The notes under the pieces are model-generated. The model ran no database searches, was not told the origin of the DNA, and was given only the letters and a program-made list of their open reading frames with translations. A stretch of 64,000 nucleotides of DNA from Panagrolaimus kolymaensis. Taxonomy: Eukaryota > Nematoda > Chromadorea > Rhabditida > Panagrolaimidae. How positions within the stretch are numbered: position 1 is the stretch's first letter; the number at the start of each line of letters is the position of its first letter. Made by a program: the position numbers and the translations under genes. The stretch is taken from the NCBI GenBank assembly GCA_028622995.1, contig JAJQJQ010000008.1, forward strand, positions 2,666,001 through 2,730,000, in the 5' to 3' direction. This document shows, piece by piece, positions 25,936 through 34,454 of the stretch.

Positions 25936-28117
25936 ATGGGAAGAAAACTTAACCTTGCATATAAAAATGATCGACTTCAAAGATATGCTAAAAAAGGTTT
26001 TTTTATTTTTAATGAATTTTTTCTAATATTTTTTTGATTACAGATAAACTTAATTTAAGTCCAAGTATTGTTAAAACCAGAAGAAGAAAAGCAAGAAAAG
26101 AAGTGCTTGGTGGTCGTCTTTTTATTTTTCAACGTAATATAGGTAAATACTTTCTTTTATTTTTTATATATGTATCCTTTATTTATTTTTCAGATAATGA
26201 TGTTCGATCTAAAGAATCTTTTAATTTGCGATCAAATGGTCCAAATACTGGTAAGTGATTCTGATAATATTGTAAAAAAAGAAAGCATCTAATTTAATCA
26301 AAATTGATTTTTACTTCAAACTATTTTCTAATTTGAAATCTTTATTTTTAAGTTAATTCTCTATTTTTTTGTTGCTTTATTTAATTTTTAAAAGTTTTCT
26401 AATCCTTTGTTTATTTTCAGAAGTTGCTCCTCTATTAACTGGATTCAAACGACGTCCACGAAAACCCAAACAGATTGAAATTGAAGTTGAAAATGGGCAA
26501 TCTTTGGTAAGCTTTTCTTTCTTTTTTTCAAACCATCAATGAAGATTTTTTGTTTTTTAGATAAGTTTGAATGGTAATGACCATGGTTTTCAAATCGATT
26601 CGCCACAGCATAATGATTTTGATAATGGCTTTGATGGAGCAACAGCAAATTTAACAATTCAATCCCCATCAACTTCGAAATCAAACAACGATCAACTATC
26701 CAGCGCAGATTCATCAATATCTTCAATAGTTCAACCTAGCCAATTTCCTGTAAGTTAAATTAATGATGTTGTTAAACCTTTATTAATTTTTTGATTTTCT
26801 TTTTTTTAGGATGAAGTCTTGTATTTTGAAAGATTTAGAAAAATTGTTCCTAAAATTAAACAAATTGACGTGGTTTCAAAGCCTTTATTTAATCAGGTAA
26901 TATTTTTTTTGTATTATAAAAAAAATTTGAACATTAACTTTCTTACAAACATTTTTTTTAGGAAGATGAAGAAGATAGCGAATTGAGTGTCTCATCTGAA
27001 AGTAGTGAAGAATCGATTAGAACATTATCCGAATTTGACGACTTTGAATATGGAGATGTAAGTGTTTTTGTTTTTAAAACTAAAACTTGTAATATTTTAT
27101 TTTTTTTTAGGTTAGAGATTATGAGGAAACCGGACTTGAAAATGCAACTTATGCTAAATCTGTTCACATTTTAGAAAGTATGGAAAAGAATTTAGAAAAT
27201 TATTGGTAAGTTTTTTCTTTCAAAATTAACAATTTTATTGTTATTGTTTAGGTCCAAAGCTATTGAAATGGATGATAAACGGAATGGAATTATGCATGAT
27301 CTTAATAAACAATTAAAGAAATCAAAAGTCTTCCCATATGCTGATGTCATTTATTTCAACTCTCGAATAACTGCTATTGAAACGAATTTGAATTCTCTCA
27401 TCCCTGTTATTACTAAATTGCAAGCTCGTTATCTCAAAGGATCAGATCGAAAATATGTCACTTTTTTTGGATATAAGTACGCCAAAGTTGCTTTAACAAA
27501 ACCTCTACTCTACAGTTGTACGTTCAATACCGATCCAAATGGTTGGCCCTTTGGTCCAGTTTACGGTTGCCGAGCTATGCTTTATCTTGATGAAAAAGGT
27601 TTTCTTCAACCAGGTAGTTTCATCCAACATTTTCATAATTCCATTAATGAAGTAAGTTTTTTACTTCAGTTTTTGCGTAAAATAATAAAGCTTCCGTTTT
27701 AGACTGGTCTAAAACTTGATGAACCTAAAATTGAAATAGCTGTGTTTGATCGATTAACTTCAGAAGGAAAAGAACCTGGAAAACGTGCAAAAATCAATGA
27801 ACTTTTTGTTAAAAAGTTGCATGAATCTTATGATTATAGGTAACAAACTTGTTTACTGTAAAAATTCTTTAACCACTTACTTTTCAGCCTTGAAATTAAA
27901 GAGCTCAATTTGTATGAAGAAAATATTCGTGGTCATTTGAATGAACTAAAGTTAGTTAATGTGGATGAAATGGAAGAAGGTTTGCTTACAAATTGGAATA
28001 TTTAAAAATAACTTGAAATTTTTAGCCGACAAAAACTATCAAATTTCGTCTGTTGCTTGGGCCGAATTTCTCCTGCTTCAAATCAAAGTTATTAATGTTC
28101 CAGCAATGAATATTTAA
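25936..28117 (+). CDS. Unrecognised 496-residue protein, 12 exons
   Basis: Exons: 25936-25996, 26044-26142, 26194-26250, 26421-26506, 26561-26749, 26810-26896, 26962-27057, 27111-27205, 27252-27651, 27703-27839, 27888-27979, 28026-28117. Every junction is GT-AG and all phases fit, giving 1491 nt with no internal stop. I do not recognise the family. Visible features: a basic N-terminal part with RRRKARK near residues 33-39 and RRPRKPK near 83-89 (AT-hook-like or nuclear localisation signal); a low-complexity Ser/Asn/Gln segment at about 102-164; an acidic serine stretch (EEDEEDSELS, SSESSEES) at about 194-212; then a globular-looking region from about 230 to the end, containing Trp, Tyr and Cys (GWPFGPVYGC near 345). 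This suggests a nuclear, possibly DNA-associated protein; that is inference. The start follows an acceptor-like TTTTTTTTAG. An AATAAA lies 54 nt past the stop. Confidence 0.85.
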
Positions 28118-28170
28118 TGCGCATTTTATTTTTGTTTTTTCTTATTATCTATAAATTATGTAAAACAAAT

Positions 28171-28176
28171 AATAAA
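28171..28176 (+). terminator. Polyadenylation signal of the 12-exon gene
   Basis: AATAAA 54 nt after the stop at 28,117 and before the next ATG at 28,204. Confidence 0.65.
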
Positions 28177-28203
28177 GCTTTTATTTTATGACTTTCTTTT
28201 CCC

Positions 28204-28461
28204 ATGCCAGCAAATAATATTTCTAAACTTTTGCGCACATCATTACCAAGCAAAAAACTAGAAGAGAGTTTAGCAGACCGCGGCACATTACAACACAGAA
28301 TCTTTAATTATCAATTTAATCAAGTTGGAGATGATGAAAGTGCTGTTCTTTTTCCAAGTAACCTGCGAATTCCAAAAAATAGTTATATTAAATCAATTGT
28401 GAAAGATCGGGAAATTCCAAAGAAACCTGTTTGTGATGGATATAAAAGACGTCGTCAATAA
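28204..28461 (+). CDS. Small protein (85 aa) sharing the kinase C-terminal motif
   Basis: Uninterrupted frame from ATG to TAA, 85 codons. The C-terminal third (28,366-28,455) reads RIPKNSYIKSIVKDREIPKK then PVCDGYKR. It matches the tail of the protein kinase encoded on the opposite strand (RIPKISYIESIVKDPEISKK then PICDGYKR), and the DNA is also about 85-90% identical by eye. So this is either a small gene that kept a kinase tail after an inverted duplication, or the last exon of a decayed kinase copy. The N-terminal 50 residues show no motif I know. It starts 87 nt after the previous stop, and an AATAAA follows at 28,504. The sequence before the ATG (CTTTCTTTTCCCATGCCAG) could itself be a splice acceptor, which would move the start. 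Confidence 0.55.
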   Translation: MPANNISKLLRTSLPSKKLEESLADRGTLQHRIFNYQFNQVGDDESAVLFPSNLRIPKNSYIKSIVKDREIPKKPVCDGYKRRRQ

Positions 28462-28503
28462 TTCTTTATTATGTTATTTTTTGTTGATTGATTTGTGATG
28501 AAA

Positions 28504-28509
28504 AATAAA
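28504..28509 (+). terminator. Polyadenylation signal after the small ORF
   Basis: AATAAA 43 nt past the stop at 28,461. Confidence 0.55.
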
Positions 28510-28711
28510 GTATTTTTTTATGTATTTTCATAGTTAGTTTCAAAGAAAGAAAACAGAGAAAGTATAATTTTGTCACAAGAAACAAGAATAGAAAATGCCA
28601 CATTATTTGCGCTTTTGAGTTTTTGCATTTACTAGCAAACAATATGTTGATTTTTCAAGCCTCAGAAACATTTCACATTTCATACCTCCCAAATATCAAA
28701 TCCATTATCTT

Positions 28712-28717
28712 TTTATT
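28712..28717 (-). terminator. Polyadenylation signal, probable end of the kinase mRNA
   Basis: AATAAA on the minus strand, about 270 nt into the terminal exon that begins at 28,990. It implies that the kinase transcript continues across the intron at 28,991-29,057. Confidence 0.45.
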
Positions 28718-28990
28718 TCATTCAATACAAAGAAAAACACAAATTTACAACAATAAAAAAAGAAGAGAAAAGTTAAAATGAAAGATTCAATACAATTTTG
28801 ATTTGGATCATACAATGTGGTGTGAGTTAAATAAACAGAAGAAGCTTCACAAATATTGGCATAAAATTTTCTTGGAGAATCAAATACTTTTTCAAATATA
28901 TGCTTTTGAAGAGTGGTTTCATCATTCTTGAAATGAACAATATTGGCGTCGAATTGGAGGTTTACGTTTACCACTTGTTGTTTCAATTAC
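28718..28990 (-). other. Probable terminal (3' UTR) exon of the kinase gene
   Basis: The kinase coding exon runs five nt past its stop into a strong donor (AA|GTAAGT at 29,058/29,057), and a TTTGTTTTATAG acceptor lies at 28,991. Splicing joins the kinase reading frame to a long open frame here (TTG at 28,986 onward; fragments HFKNDETTLQKHIFEKVF and SSVYLTHTTLYDPNQ), but only after the in-frame stops TAA-AAG-TAA. A second frame from the acceptor reads SGKRKPPIRRQYCSFQE and stops at 28,922, but its phase does not fit. It is most likely untranslated or a relic of a longer C-terminus. Confidence 0.45.
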
Positions 28991-29059
28991 CTATAAAACA
29001 AACATAAGGGTAAGCATGAAATGATGTAATAAATGAAAAAGAAAGCAAAAAACTTACTT

Positions 29060-30572
29060 TTAGAAACAATCATTTTCTTTGTCATAAACTATTCTCATTC
29101 TCTTATATTTTCCAACAGCATTGGCATCAGGATGCAGTCTTTTGTATCCATCACAAATAGGTTTCTTTGAAATTTCAGGATCTTTCACGATTGATTCAAT
29201 ATAACTAATTTTTGGAATTCTAATCGAAGTTTTTTGAAGTATTTCACTTTTGTTTTTGCCAATAGATTTTGGTGTTTTTTCTTCTAAAAAATATGGAACG
29301 AAGATATCACCTGGTGTAAATGATGGAATTTTTGATACATTTTTGAAATATGGATGTTTCTTAATTTTATTTATTCGTTTTTCAGGATCATCTAATAAAA
29401 GACCATGAATAAGTTTATCAGCATTTTCATTTCCAGTTTTGATACGTTGAGCCATTCTTTCACCGATAAAAGGAAGTTTATGTCGCATAATAATTTTTCC
29501 AGTAATTAAATGTGCCATAGTTACTCCATACGAATATAAATCGGATTCCAACCCAGCTTTCTTATTCCATGCAACTTCGGGTGCTTGATAGATAACTGCT
29601 CCTTGAGGTAATGGATCTTCATTTGTTCCAACGATACGAGAATTATTAAAATCCAAAAGACGAACATATCCATTCGATGTTAAAGCAATATTATCAGTTT
29701 TGAGGTCACTAAAAATGAATGCATAAATTTGAAAAAACGAGAAAAAAAAGTGTATGTATGAATAAAGGATCAAGCTGATGTTATTATTGAAAATCGAATA
29801 TGTCTGTAAAATGATTTTTCTCTAATTTTAGCGAACAATAAAATAATATAATTTTTTTAACAAATATGGTTATAAATTAAAATTCTTCGCCTATTTTTTT
29901 TTATTTATCAAAGCAGTGTTTTTATTGTACAAAAAATAAATCCAAAAAGCTAGCAAACTTTTTGGAAAATAAAATATCCACATATTTTTTGAAAATTTTA
30001 AACTTGATTTCTCCAATCCTTATTTTACCTTTCGTTTACAAAAAAACATTTATTAAAGAATTATTTTCGCCACGTCATATGACTAATGGATGGCTAAAAA
30101 TAGCGAAGTATGGCTTTTATTAAAAATGCATTGATGCATTAATTTGTTAATAATCAGAAAGAAAAAAACATACCCATGTGTATAATTTCTTTTATGCAAA
30201 AATTTTAATCCAAGTACAATTTGATAAAGAATTGTTTGTTTTGCAGCAGGCGAGATTTCACTTTTTCTTTCAAAAATATGGTTCCATAAAGTTCCACCAT
30301 TTACATATTCAGTTATGATACACCATTCCAAAGAAAACGTATAACCACTATAAATCAGCTTTGGAATATATTCACATCCACCAAGAGATAAAGCACGAAC
30401 TTCTGATTCAATTTCTTCCATTTCCACATCAGCTTTATAAATTTTCAATGCAAGGATTGGAAACTTCTTTTTATATTGTATTGCGTATACTTTACCAAAA
30501 GATCCTTTTCCAATACATTCTTTTCTACTAACATCCCATATAAAGTTTCTGCAAGATGCAATAACTTTTGGC
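29060..30572 (-). CDS. Protein kinase with HGD and DFN motifs
   Basis: Two coding exons, 30572-30174 and 29708-29060, joined across a 465-nt intron (GG|GTATG ... TTTTTAG|T) that splits the catalytic-loop codon in phase. Together they encode a complete kinase domain: glycine loop IGKGSFGKVYA, catalytic lysine in LALKIYK, helix-C glutamate in EEIESEVRAL, hinge-like ITEYVNGGTLW, catalytic loop YTHGDLKTDN, DFN in place of DFG, YQAPEV for the APE motif, SDLYSYGVTMAHLITGK, and the conserved Arg in DPEKRI. The HRD arginine is Gly, making it a non-RD kinase; the metal-binding Asp of DFG is kept but its Gly is Asn, so activity is uncertain. The C-terminal tail carries the RIPK/SYIESIVKD/CDGYKR motif shared with the small ORF at 28,204. 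The N-terminus is unclear: either an unspliced ATG at 30,616 or upstream exons at 30,638-30,897. I cannot assign the family. Confidence 0.8.
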
Positions 30573-30632
30573 CTAAAAATTTTGTAATATTTTAATAAAT
30601 ATTTTAAAAGGTTCATAAAAAAATTTTATTGC

Positions 30633-30897
30633 TCAACTTTGTCCTAATTTTGCTGCGGATTGCTTAATTTCAGCATCTTTTTTTAACCTAGCATTTGCAG
30701 CAAAAATAGAGTGATAAAAAAATTGAAATTTTATTTCGCAAAAAAATGTTTAAAAAAAATTTCTAACAAACTTTTTTTTACGAGGAGCCAAAAATGTTTA
30801 AAAAAAATTACCGGGTTGATGGCTTCCATGATGATGCTTTGCATATCCACCATTTATCTTCACATATTTGATATATCTCTGGCGAAAGATTTTCCAT
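30633..30897 (-). CDS. Possible 5' exons of the kinase gene, or a small separate ORF
   Basis: ATG at 30,897 opens MENLSPEIYQICEDKWWICK and reaches a donor at 30,812/30,811 (CCCG|GTAATT). A second segment, 30,687-30,638, begins after TGCTAG in the matching phase and reads LKKDAEIKQSAAKLGQ, then meets either the donor GTTGAG or the stop TGA (30,635-30,633). Continuing into the kinase exon at 30,572 would need one more or one fewer base, because this segment leaves one base while the kinase exon expects two. So it is either a one-base frameshift in the kinase gene or an independent 46-codon ORF. The phase match between the two segments is the best support that they are real exons. Confidence 0.4.
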
Positions 30898-31900
30898 TTT
30901 TGCAACGTAAAAAAACCAAATGATAATATATCGAAGCAGAATGCAAATAAAAAAGTTGTTTTCGTTAAAGATGCAAAAGTGATTATAAAAAATAACGAAA
31001 AAGAGATATTTAATTTTTTTTTTAAATTTGTTTATTGATTTGGGTTGATTCATTTTATAATAGTTTTATTTTGATCCATACCAACACCATTTTTTTGATT
31101 AACTAATTTAAAAAAGAACGAATTCGTCGCACGAATCTACATTATGATTTCTGTTGATTTTTTTATATTAAATCATTTTTTAACTTTTTTTATCTACGGT
31201 TTTTTAATTGTTAAAGAAAACGATAAGAATTTGATGCGCTGATGATTGCAATGAAAGCTGATCAATTTAATATTATCCGAACATAACTTTTTTTGTTGTT
31301 GCGAAATTTGACTTTGAAAAAAGCAAATGGAATTTTATAAAATTACCTGGCATTTAAATGCTATCGCAAATATTATTAGATTTGTGCAGAAAATGATTAA
31401 AGGTGAAGAGGAAAGGAAATCAAATTTAATTCATTTTTTAATCGTTAAAGTTTTTTCTTTTTTGTTTATAACGACCTTATTCATTATCAACAAAATTTTT
31501 AGGCAGTGATTGCGAAATAATCAAAAATCTAAACCAAGTTTTTGATAACAAACAAATATTCCTATTTTTCATGAAGATTCTCTAAATTTTTTGAAGTATA
31601 AAATATTGGTCTTTTAAAAAAAAGTTGACAACAAAATTTTTCAAGAAATTTGCATAAAATAAATCATCTTTCTAAAAAGCTCAAGTTTTTTTCATTCAAT
31701 CATTTTTTTTTCTTTAGTTTGCGTTTTCAATTTCTCTCTTGGTTGGTTGTTGTTGATCTCTTCTGCTGAATTCTTCTGGTTCGTGCTTCATCTCAACTCT
31801 TCTGAAAGCAGCGTCTATCTCTCTCAAAAAGTGGTGTTGTTGGTTTGCTTGCTTGCTCGCTCGATGGTTGTCGACGACTATGTACATTTGAAAGTTGGGT
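30898..31900. other. Intergenic AT-rich region
   Basis: AT-rich sequence between the divergent kinase and membrane-protein genes; promoters of both should lie here, though I can point to no specific element. A 60-codon frame at 31,327-31,509 has a hydrophobic C-terminus but no splice or polyadenylation context. Base composition shifts to higher GC from about 31,740, ahead of the membrane-protein gene. A TTTTTTTTTCTTTAG acceptor-like tract ends near 31,718 and may mark the start of its transcript. Confidence 0.5.
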
Positions 31901-32514
31901 ATGGACACCAAACGAATTATGGCTATTGTATTCTACATCGTCTCAATCATCTTTACTTTCTGTCAAGGCGTACAAGAAAATGGTCATGCTTTGCTTGCTT
32001 TCGATAAATGGTGTTTGGCTCATCGCTTGTATCGTTTATATGCTTTCTATAAACTCCAGAGATAAAAGACTTTATATAGCTTCATTAATATTTACGGAAA
32101 GTTTTCATTTTACTCATGTTTTTGCCATTAAATTAATATGTTTTTATTTTCAGGGTCTTGCTTGCTGTCTTGATTGAAATCATCGTCTTTGTTATTGCTG
32201 AATATCCATAATGTTAATGGATATATTGATCCTATTATTTGCTTCGTTGCTGGTATGTTCGCTGTTACAATTCTTCTCTGCTTCCTTCCTGCCTTTGCGT
32301 TCGCTACATATTTTTCAAGTAAGACAAGAACTCTGGTGCTGCTATGAACTTCGTCGTCGATGGTGGCGGCGGTTATGCTCCTTTTTCTGCTTATGGTGGT
32401 GGTAGCAATGTCAACGTCAATGCAACACTTTATAAGAAGCCATTTCAACATCAAATTCAATCAACCATATCCGAGAAAAAGAAACTTGATTTTTCTGCTG
32501 CTGATAGTCTTTGA
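31901..32514 (+). pseudogene. Multi-pass membrane protein gene with two frame breaks
   Basis: ATG at 31,901 opens a hydrophobic segment (RIMAIVFYIVSIIFTFC) followed by QGVQENGHALLAFDKW. A donor at 32,011 (AAATG|GTGTTT) and acceptor at 32,153 (TTTTATTTTCAG) join in phase to a second membrane segment VLLAVLIEIIVFVIAEYP. The frame then shifts by one base near 32,207 into NVNGYIDPIICF and VAGMFAVTILLCFLPAFAFA, a third membrane segment. It shifts back near 32,325 into a glycine-rich cytoplasmic-type tail (DGGGGYAPFSAYGGG, then STISEKKKLDFSAADSL) ending in TGA at 32,514. The codons are C-ending and enriched for TTC, ATC, GTC and GCT in each segment, unlike the surroundings. The two shifts compensate, so it could be a young pseudogene, two sequence errors or a missed intron. 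The family is unassigned; a small multi-TM protein with a Gly-rich tail is what I see. Confidence 0.5.
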
Positions 32515-32559
32515 TAACCGAATAATTTTAAACATTTGTGTTATTTCTTTTGTATGTAA

Positions 32560-32565
32560 AATAAA
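32560..32565 (+). terminator. Polyadenylation signal of the membrane-protein gene
   Basis: AATAAA 45 nt after the TGA at 32,514; supports a plus-strand transcript ending here. Confidence 0.6.
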
Positions 32566-32586
32566 GGGATTTATCTTGCTTGGAGT

Positions 32587-32592
32587 TTTATT
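32587..32592 (-). terminator. Polyadenylation signal of the convergent minus-strand gene
   Basis: AATAAA on the minus strand, 40 nt after the stop at 32,633. It lies only about 20 bp from the plus-strand signal, so the two transcripts probably overlap tail to tail. Confidence 0.6.
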
Positions 32593-32632
32593 CTTTTGAT
32601 CAATCACCTTCTTGTTTGTGTACTATTCTTTC

Positions 32633-32790
32633 TTACCTTTCATAGATACTACTAACTATTCTAACAAACTGTTTTCTTTGAGTCCATACATAATCGAGTA
32701 TCTCCGCATTACTCTTTGCAACCTCTCCAAAATGTTCATTTTCTTTGTTTATCACAGGAGAAAACTTTACTAACAAAGGCGCTGAGGAAA
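32633..32790 (-). CDS. Terminal exon of an unidentified minus-strand gene
   Basis: Open frame entered through an acceptor at 32,791 (TATCAAAG) or 32,782 (TTTCCTCAG); both leave the same phase. It reads APLLVKFSPVINKENEHFGE, VAKSNAEILDYVWTQ and RKQFVRIVSSIYER, then TAA at 32,633. An AATAAA follows 40 nt later. There is no ATG in frame, so at least one exon lies upstream (higher coordinates). I could not chain it confidently: a candidate first exon at 33,589-33,654 ends in phase 0, whereas this exon needs one base carried over. The sequence resembles the end of an alpha-helical protein; function unknown. Confidence 0.5.
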
Positions 32791-33588
32791 CTTTGATAAA
32801 AAACAAGAATTTTTAAATTTACTAAGTTTTGCTATTAGGTGGAAATTTTTCTATGACTATTTTCCCTCCTTTTTAGTTGAAAGCAGCATTCGTCGATTTC
32901 ATTATTCTTTTCTGCTTCTAATGGCAAATTTTTTTTCATTCTCTTTTTCGAGTAAAAATTAAAAAAGCGAATTTCAAATTTTTTTGTCGTTTTTTCTCTC
33001 TTTGCTTATGTGGAATATTGAGCGATGCATTTTTAAAAAAATTCATTAAATTTCGAATTATTAATTTCAATTTGTAGTAACATTAAAAAAACGAACGAAA
33101 CAAAATATGAAAGAAATCGTGTTTTCTTTTTTTGAAACATTTTTTTGTTTGACACGAATTCTTCAGCATATTTTCGGATAATTTACTTTTACATTCATGT
33201 TACTAAAATGTGATTATATTTTTATTTTGAATGGAAACGGATCTTTTGAAGAGTTTTAAATTTAATTTTTTGTAATTTTTCTCGCCATTTGCCATCATTA
33301 TTTTTAATTAATTTGGATATTCGCTTATTTTTAAATGTGTAAAGCTGAACTAATCTTTTTTATTCTTTAATTAACAAAATTCCTATGTAGATAGTTTAAA
33401 AAAATTTTCTTATAGTCTGTGAAGTAAATTTTTGCTAGTCATGAAATTGTTTCATGCAATATTAAAAAAAGTTATTTTAATTTTTTTGAAAATAATTACA
33501 TTTATCTACAGAAGGCTATAAAATTTTTAGCCTTTCTGCTTTGATGGTTCAATGAATCGCTTCTTTAACTTTTCTGGTAATTCCTTAC
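32791..33588. other. AT-rich interval with no confident exon
   Basis: Very AT-rich. On the minus strand an ATG at 32,940 opens 27 codons (MKKNLPLEAEKNNEIDECC...) to TAG but has no donor in a useful phase. Nothing else stands out; it may be intron of the gene ending at 32,633. Confidence 0.4.
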
Positions 33589-33654
33589 CTCGATCTCGAG
33601 ATTTTTGTTAGGCTGGTTTTGTTTTCGCAAAAATTTTTCAAAGTTGGATTGCAT
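33589..33654 (-). CDS. Candidate first exon (22 codons)
   Basis: ATG at 33,654 reads MQSNFEKFLRKQNQPNKNLE then IE and meets a good donor (ATCGAG|GTAAGG) in phase 0 at 33,589/33,588. A competing reading frame across the same bases (from an acceptor near 33,702, LEKVNKKKILYLCNPT...) stops at 33,585. It could be exon 1 of the gene ending at 32,633 if an intermediate exon exists. Low confidence. Confidence 0.25.
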
Positions 33655-33816
33655 AAATACAATATTTTCTTCTTGTTTACTTTTTCAAGGTTGCCCGAGA
33701 TAGCTTTCCAAAAATTATATGGTTTAGTAATAAAAGAAAAAAAATATTAAAAGCTTGTTTATTTTTTTAATTAAAAAAACAAACCAAAATAAAAGATTTA
33801 TAAAAAAATATTACCT

Positions 33817-33878
33817 AAGCAGACTTGGTTCATTGCAAAAGCAACTTAAGCCTCTCCGCCACGTCAAGGCGTCTGCTT
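33817..33878. ncRNA. Structured GC-rich element, candidate small RNA
   Basis: A perfect 8-bp inverted repeat AAGCAGAC (33,817-33,824) / GTCTGCTT (33,871-33,878) encloses a TTGC-AAAA-GCAA hairpin (33,833-33,844) and a GCC/GGC hairpin (33,858-33,870), forming a three-way junction. CCTCTCC (33,851-33,857) also pairs perfectly with GGAGAGG (33,881-33,887), an alternative fold. On the minus strand TGGCGGAGAGG resembles a tRNA-type A box and a T7 run follows at about 33,807, but I find no B box. Alternatively the GC-rich patch is an exon: on the minus strand it lies between TTTTCAG and CTTAG|GTAATA with one frame open throughout. Confidence 0.3.
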
Positions 33879-34206
33879 TTGGAGAGGAATAACAAAAGAT
33901 GAAGTAAAAAACCTGAAAAGACAAAATTAAAAATTAAGAAATATAAAAAAGATTAGAACTTAAAACTCATGTAGCAATAAACATTCATTCATTCCACTAC
34001 TTCATTCAACATGAAAAAGAATGATATAAAAAACAGTGAAACCAAAAAAAATGAAAAAAAAAGCTAGCATTTTTGAAAAATGAAAAATCCCAAAAAAATT
34101 TGAACTCTCTCTATTTTATTTATTCAAATATCGCTATTTTAATCGCTTTTAAGTCCCAAAATCAACAAACCCTATCATTCCAAAAAAATTTCAAAAGAAT
34201 AAATCA

Positions 34207-34212
34207 TTTATT
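34207..34212 (-). terminator. Polyadenylation signal of the PDZ/SH2 gene
   Basis: AATAAA on the minus strand about 240 nt after the stop at 34,455. Confidence 0.45.
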
Positions 34213-34454
34213 TACAAAGTTGCATTTCATCACTTATCAAAATAATCACAAAATACTTTTCTCTTTTCATTTCCTTTCTTTTCATCAACTCAAGCTTCTC
34301 ACACACATTTCATTACCAAGTTAGCTGAAGAAAAGAAAAATATTTATATAGAATTAAGAATTATTTTAAAAATCCCCAAAACTCTTTTTGCTTAATATTA
34401 AAATCAAAAAGCAAATTAAAGTTTCACCCATTTTTTTTGAATAAAGAAAAAGAC

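Larger units (their letters stand above)
33655..34454. other. Intergenic / 3' UTR region
   Basis: Contains the structured element at 33,817-33,878 and, toward 34,455, the 3' UTR of the PDZ/SH2 gene. The rest is AT-rich with no supported gene. Confidence 0.45.

Noticed and set aside
31327..31509. 60-codon ORF with a hydrophobic C-terminus
   Set aside because: AT-rich, no splice or polyadenylation signals nearby, and codon use like the intergenic background.
31845..32177. 110-codon plus-strand ORF overlapping the membrane-protein gene in another frame
   Set aside because: It runs through the likely intron at 32,011-32,153; the alternative frame splices in phase into the second membrane segment. 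It does contain a membrane-like stretch, so this rejection is not fully certain.
32128..32460. 110-codon minus-strand ORF across the membrane-protein gene
   Set aside because: Antisense to plus-strand segments with clear membrane character and biased codons; it uses rare ATA, ACA and AGG codons and lacks its own signals.
32858..32940. Minus-strand exon starting MKKNLPLEAEKNN
   Set aside because: It reaches an in-frame TAG at its only donor and leaves the wrong phase for the terminal exon at 32,633-32,790.
33817..33878. tRNA gene at the structured element
   Set aside because: The A-box-like motif is present on the minus strand, but there is no B box, no 7-nt anticodon loop and no T-arm.
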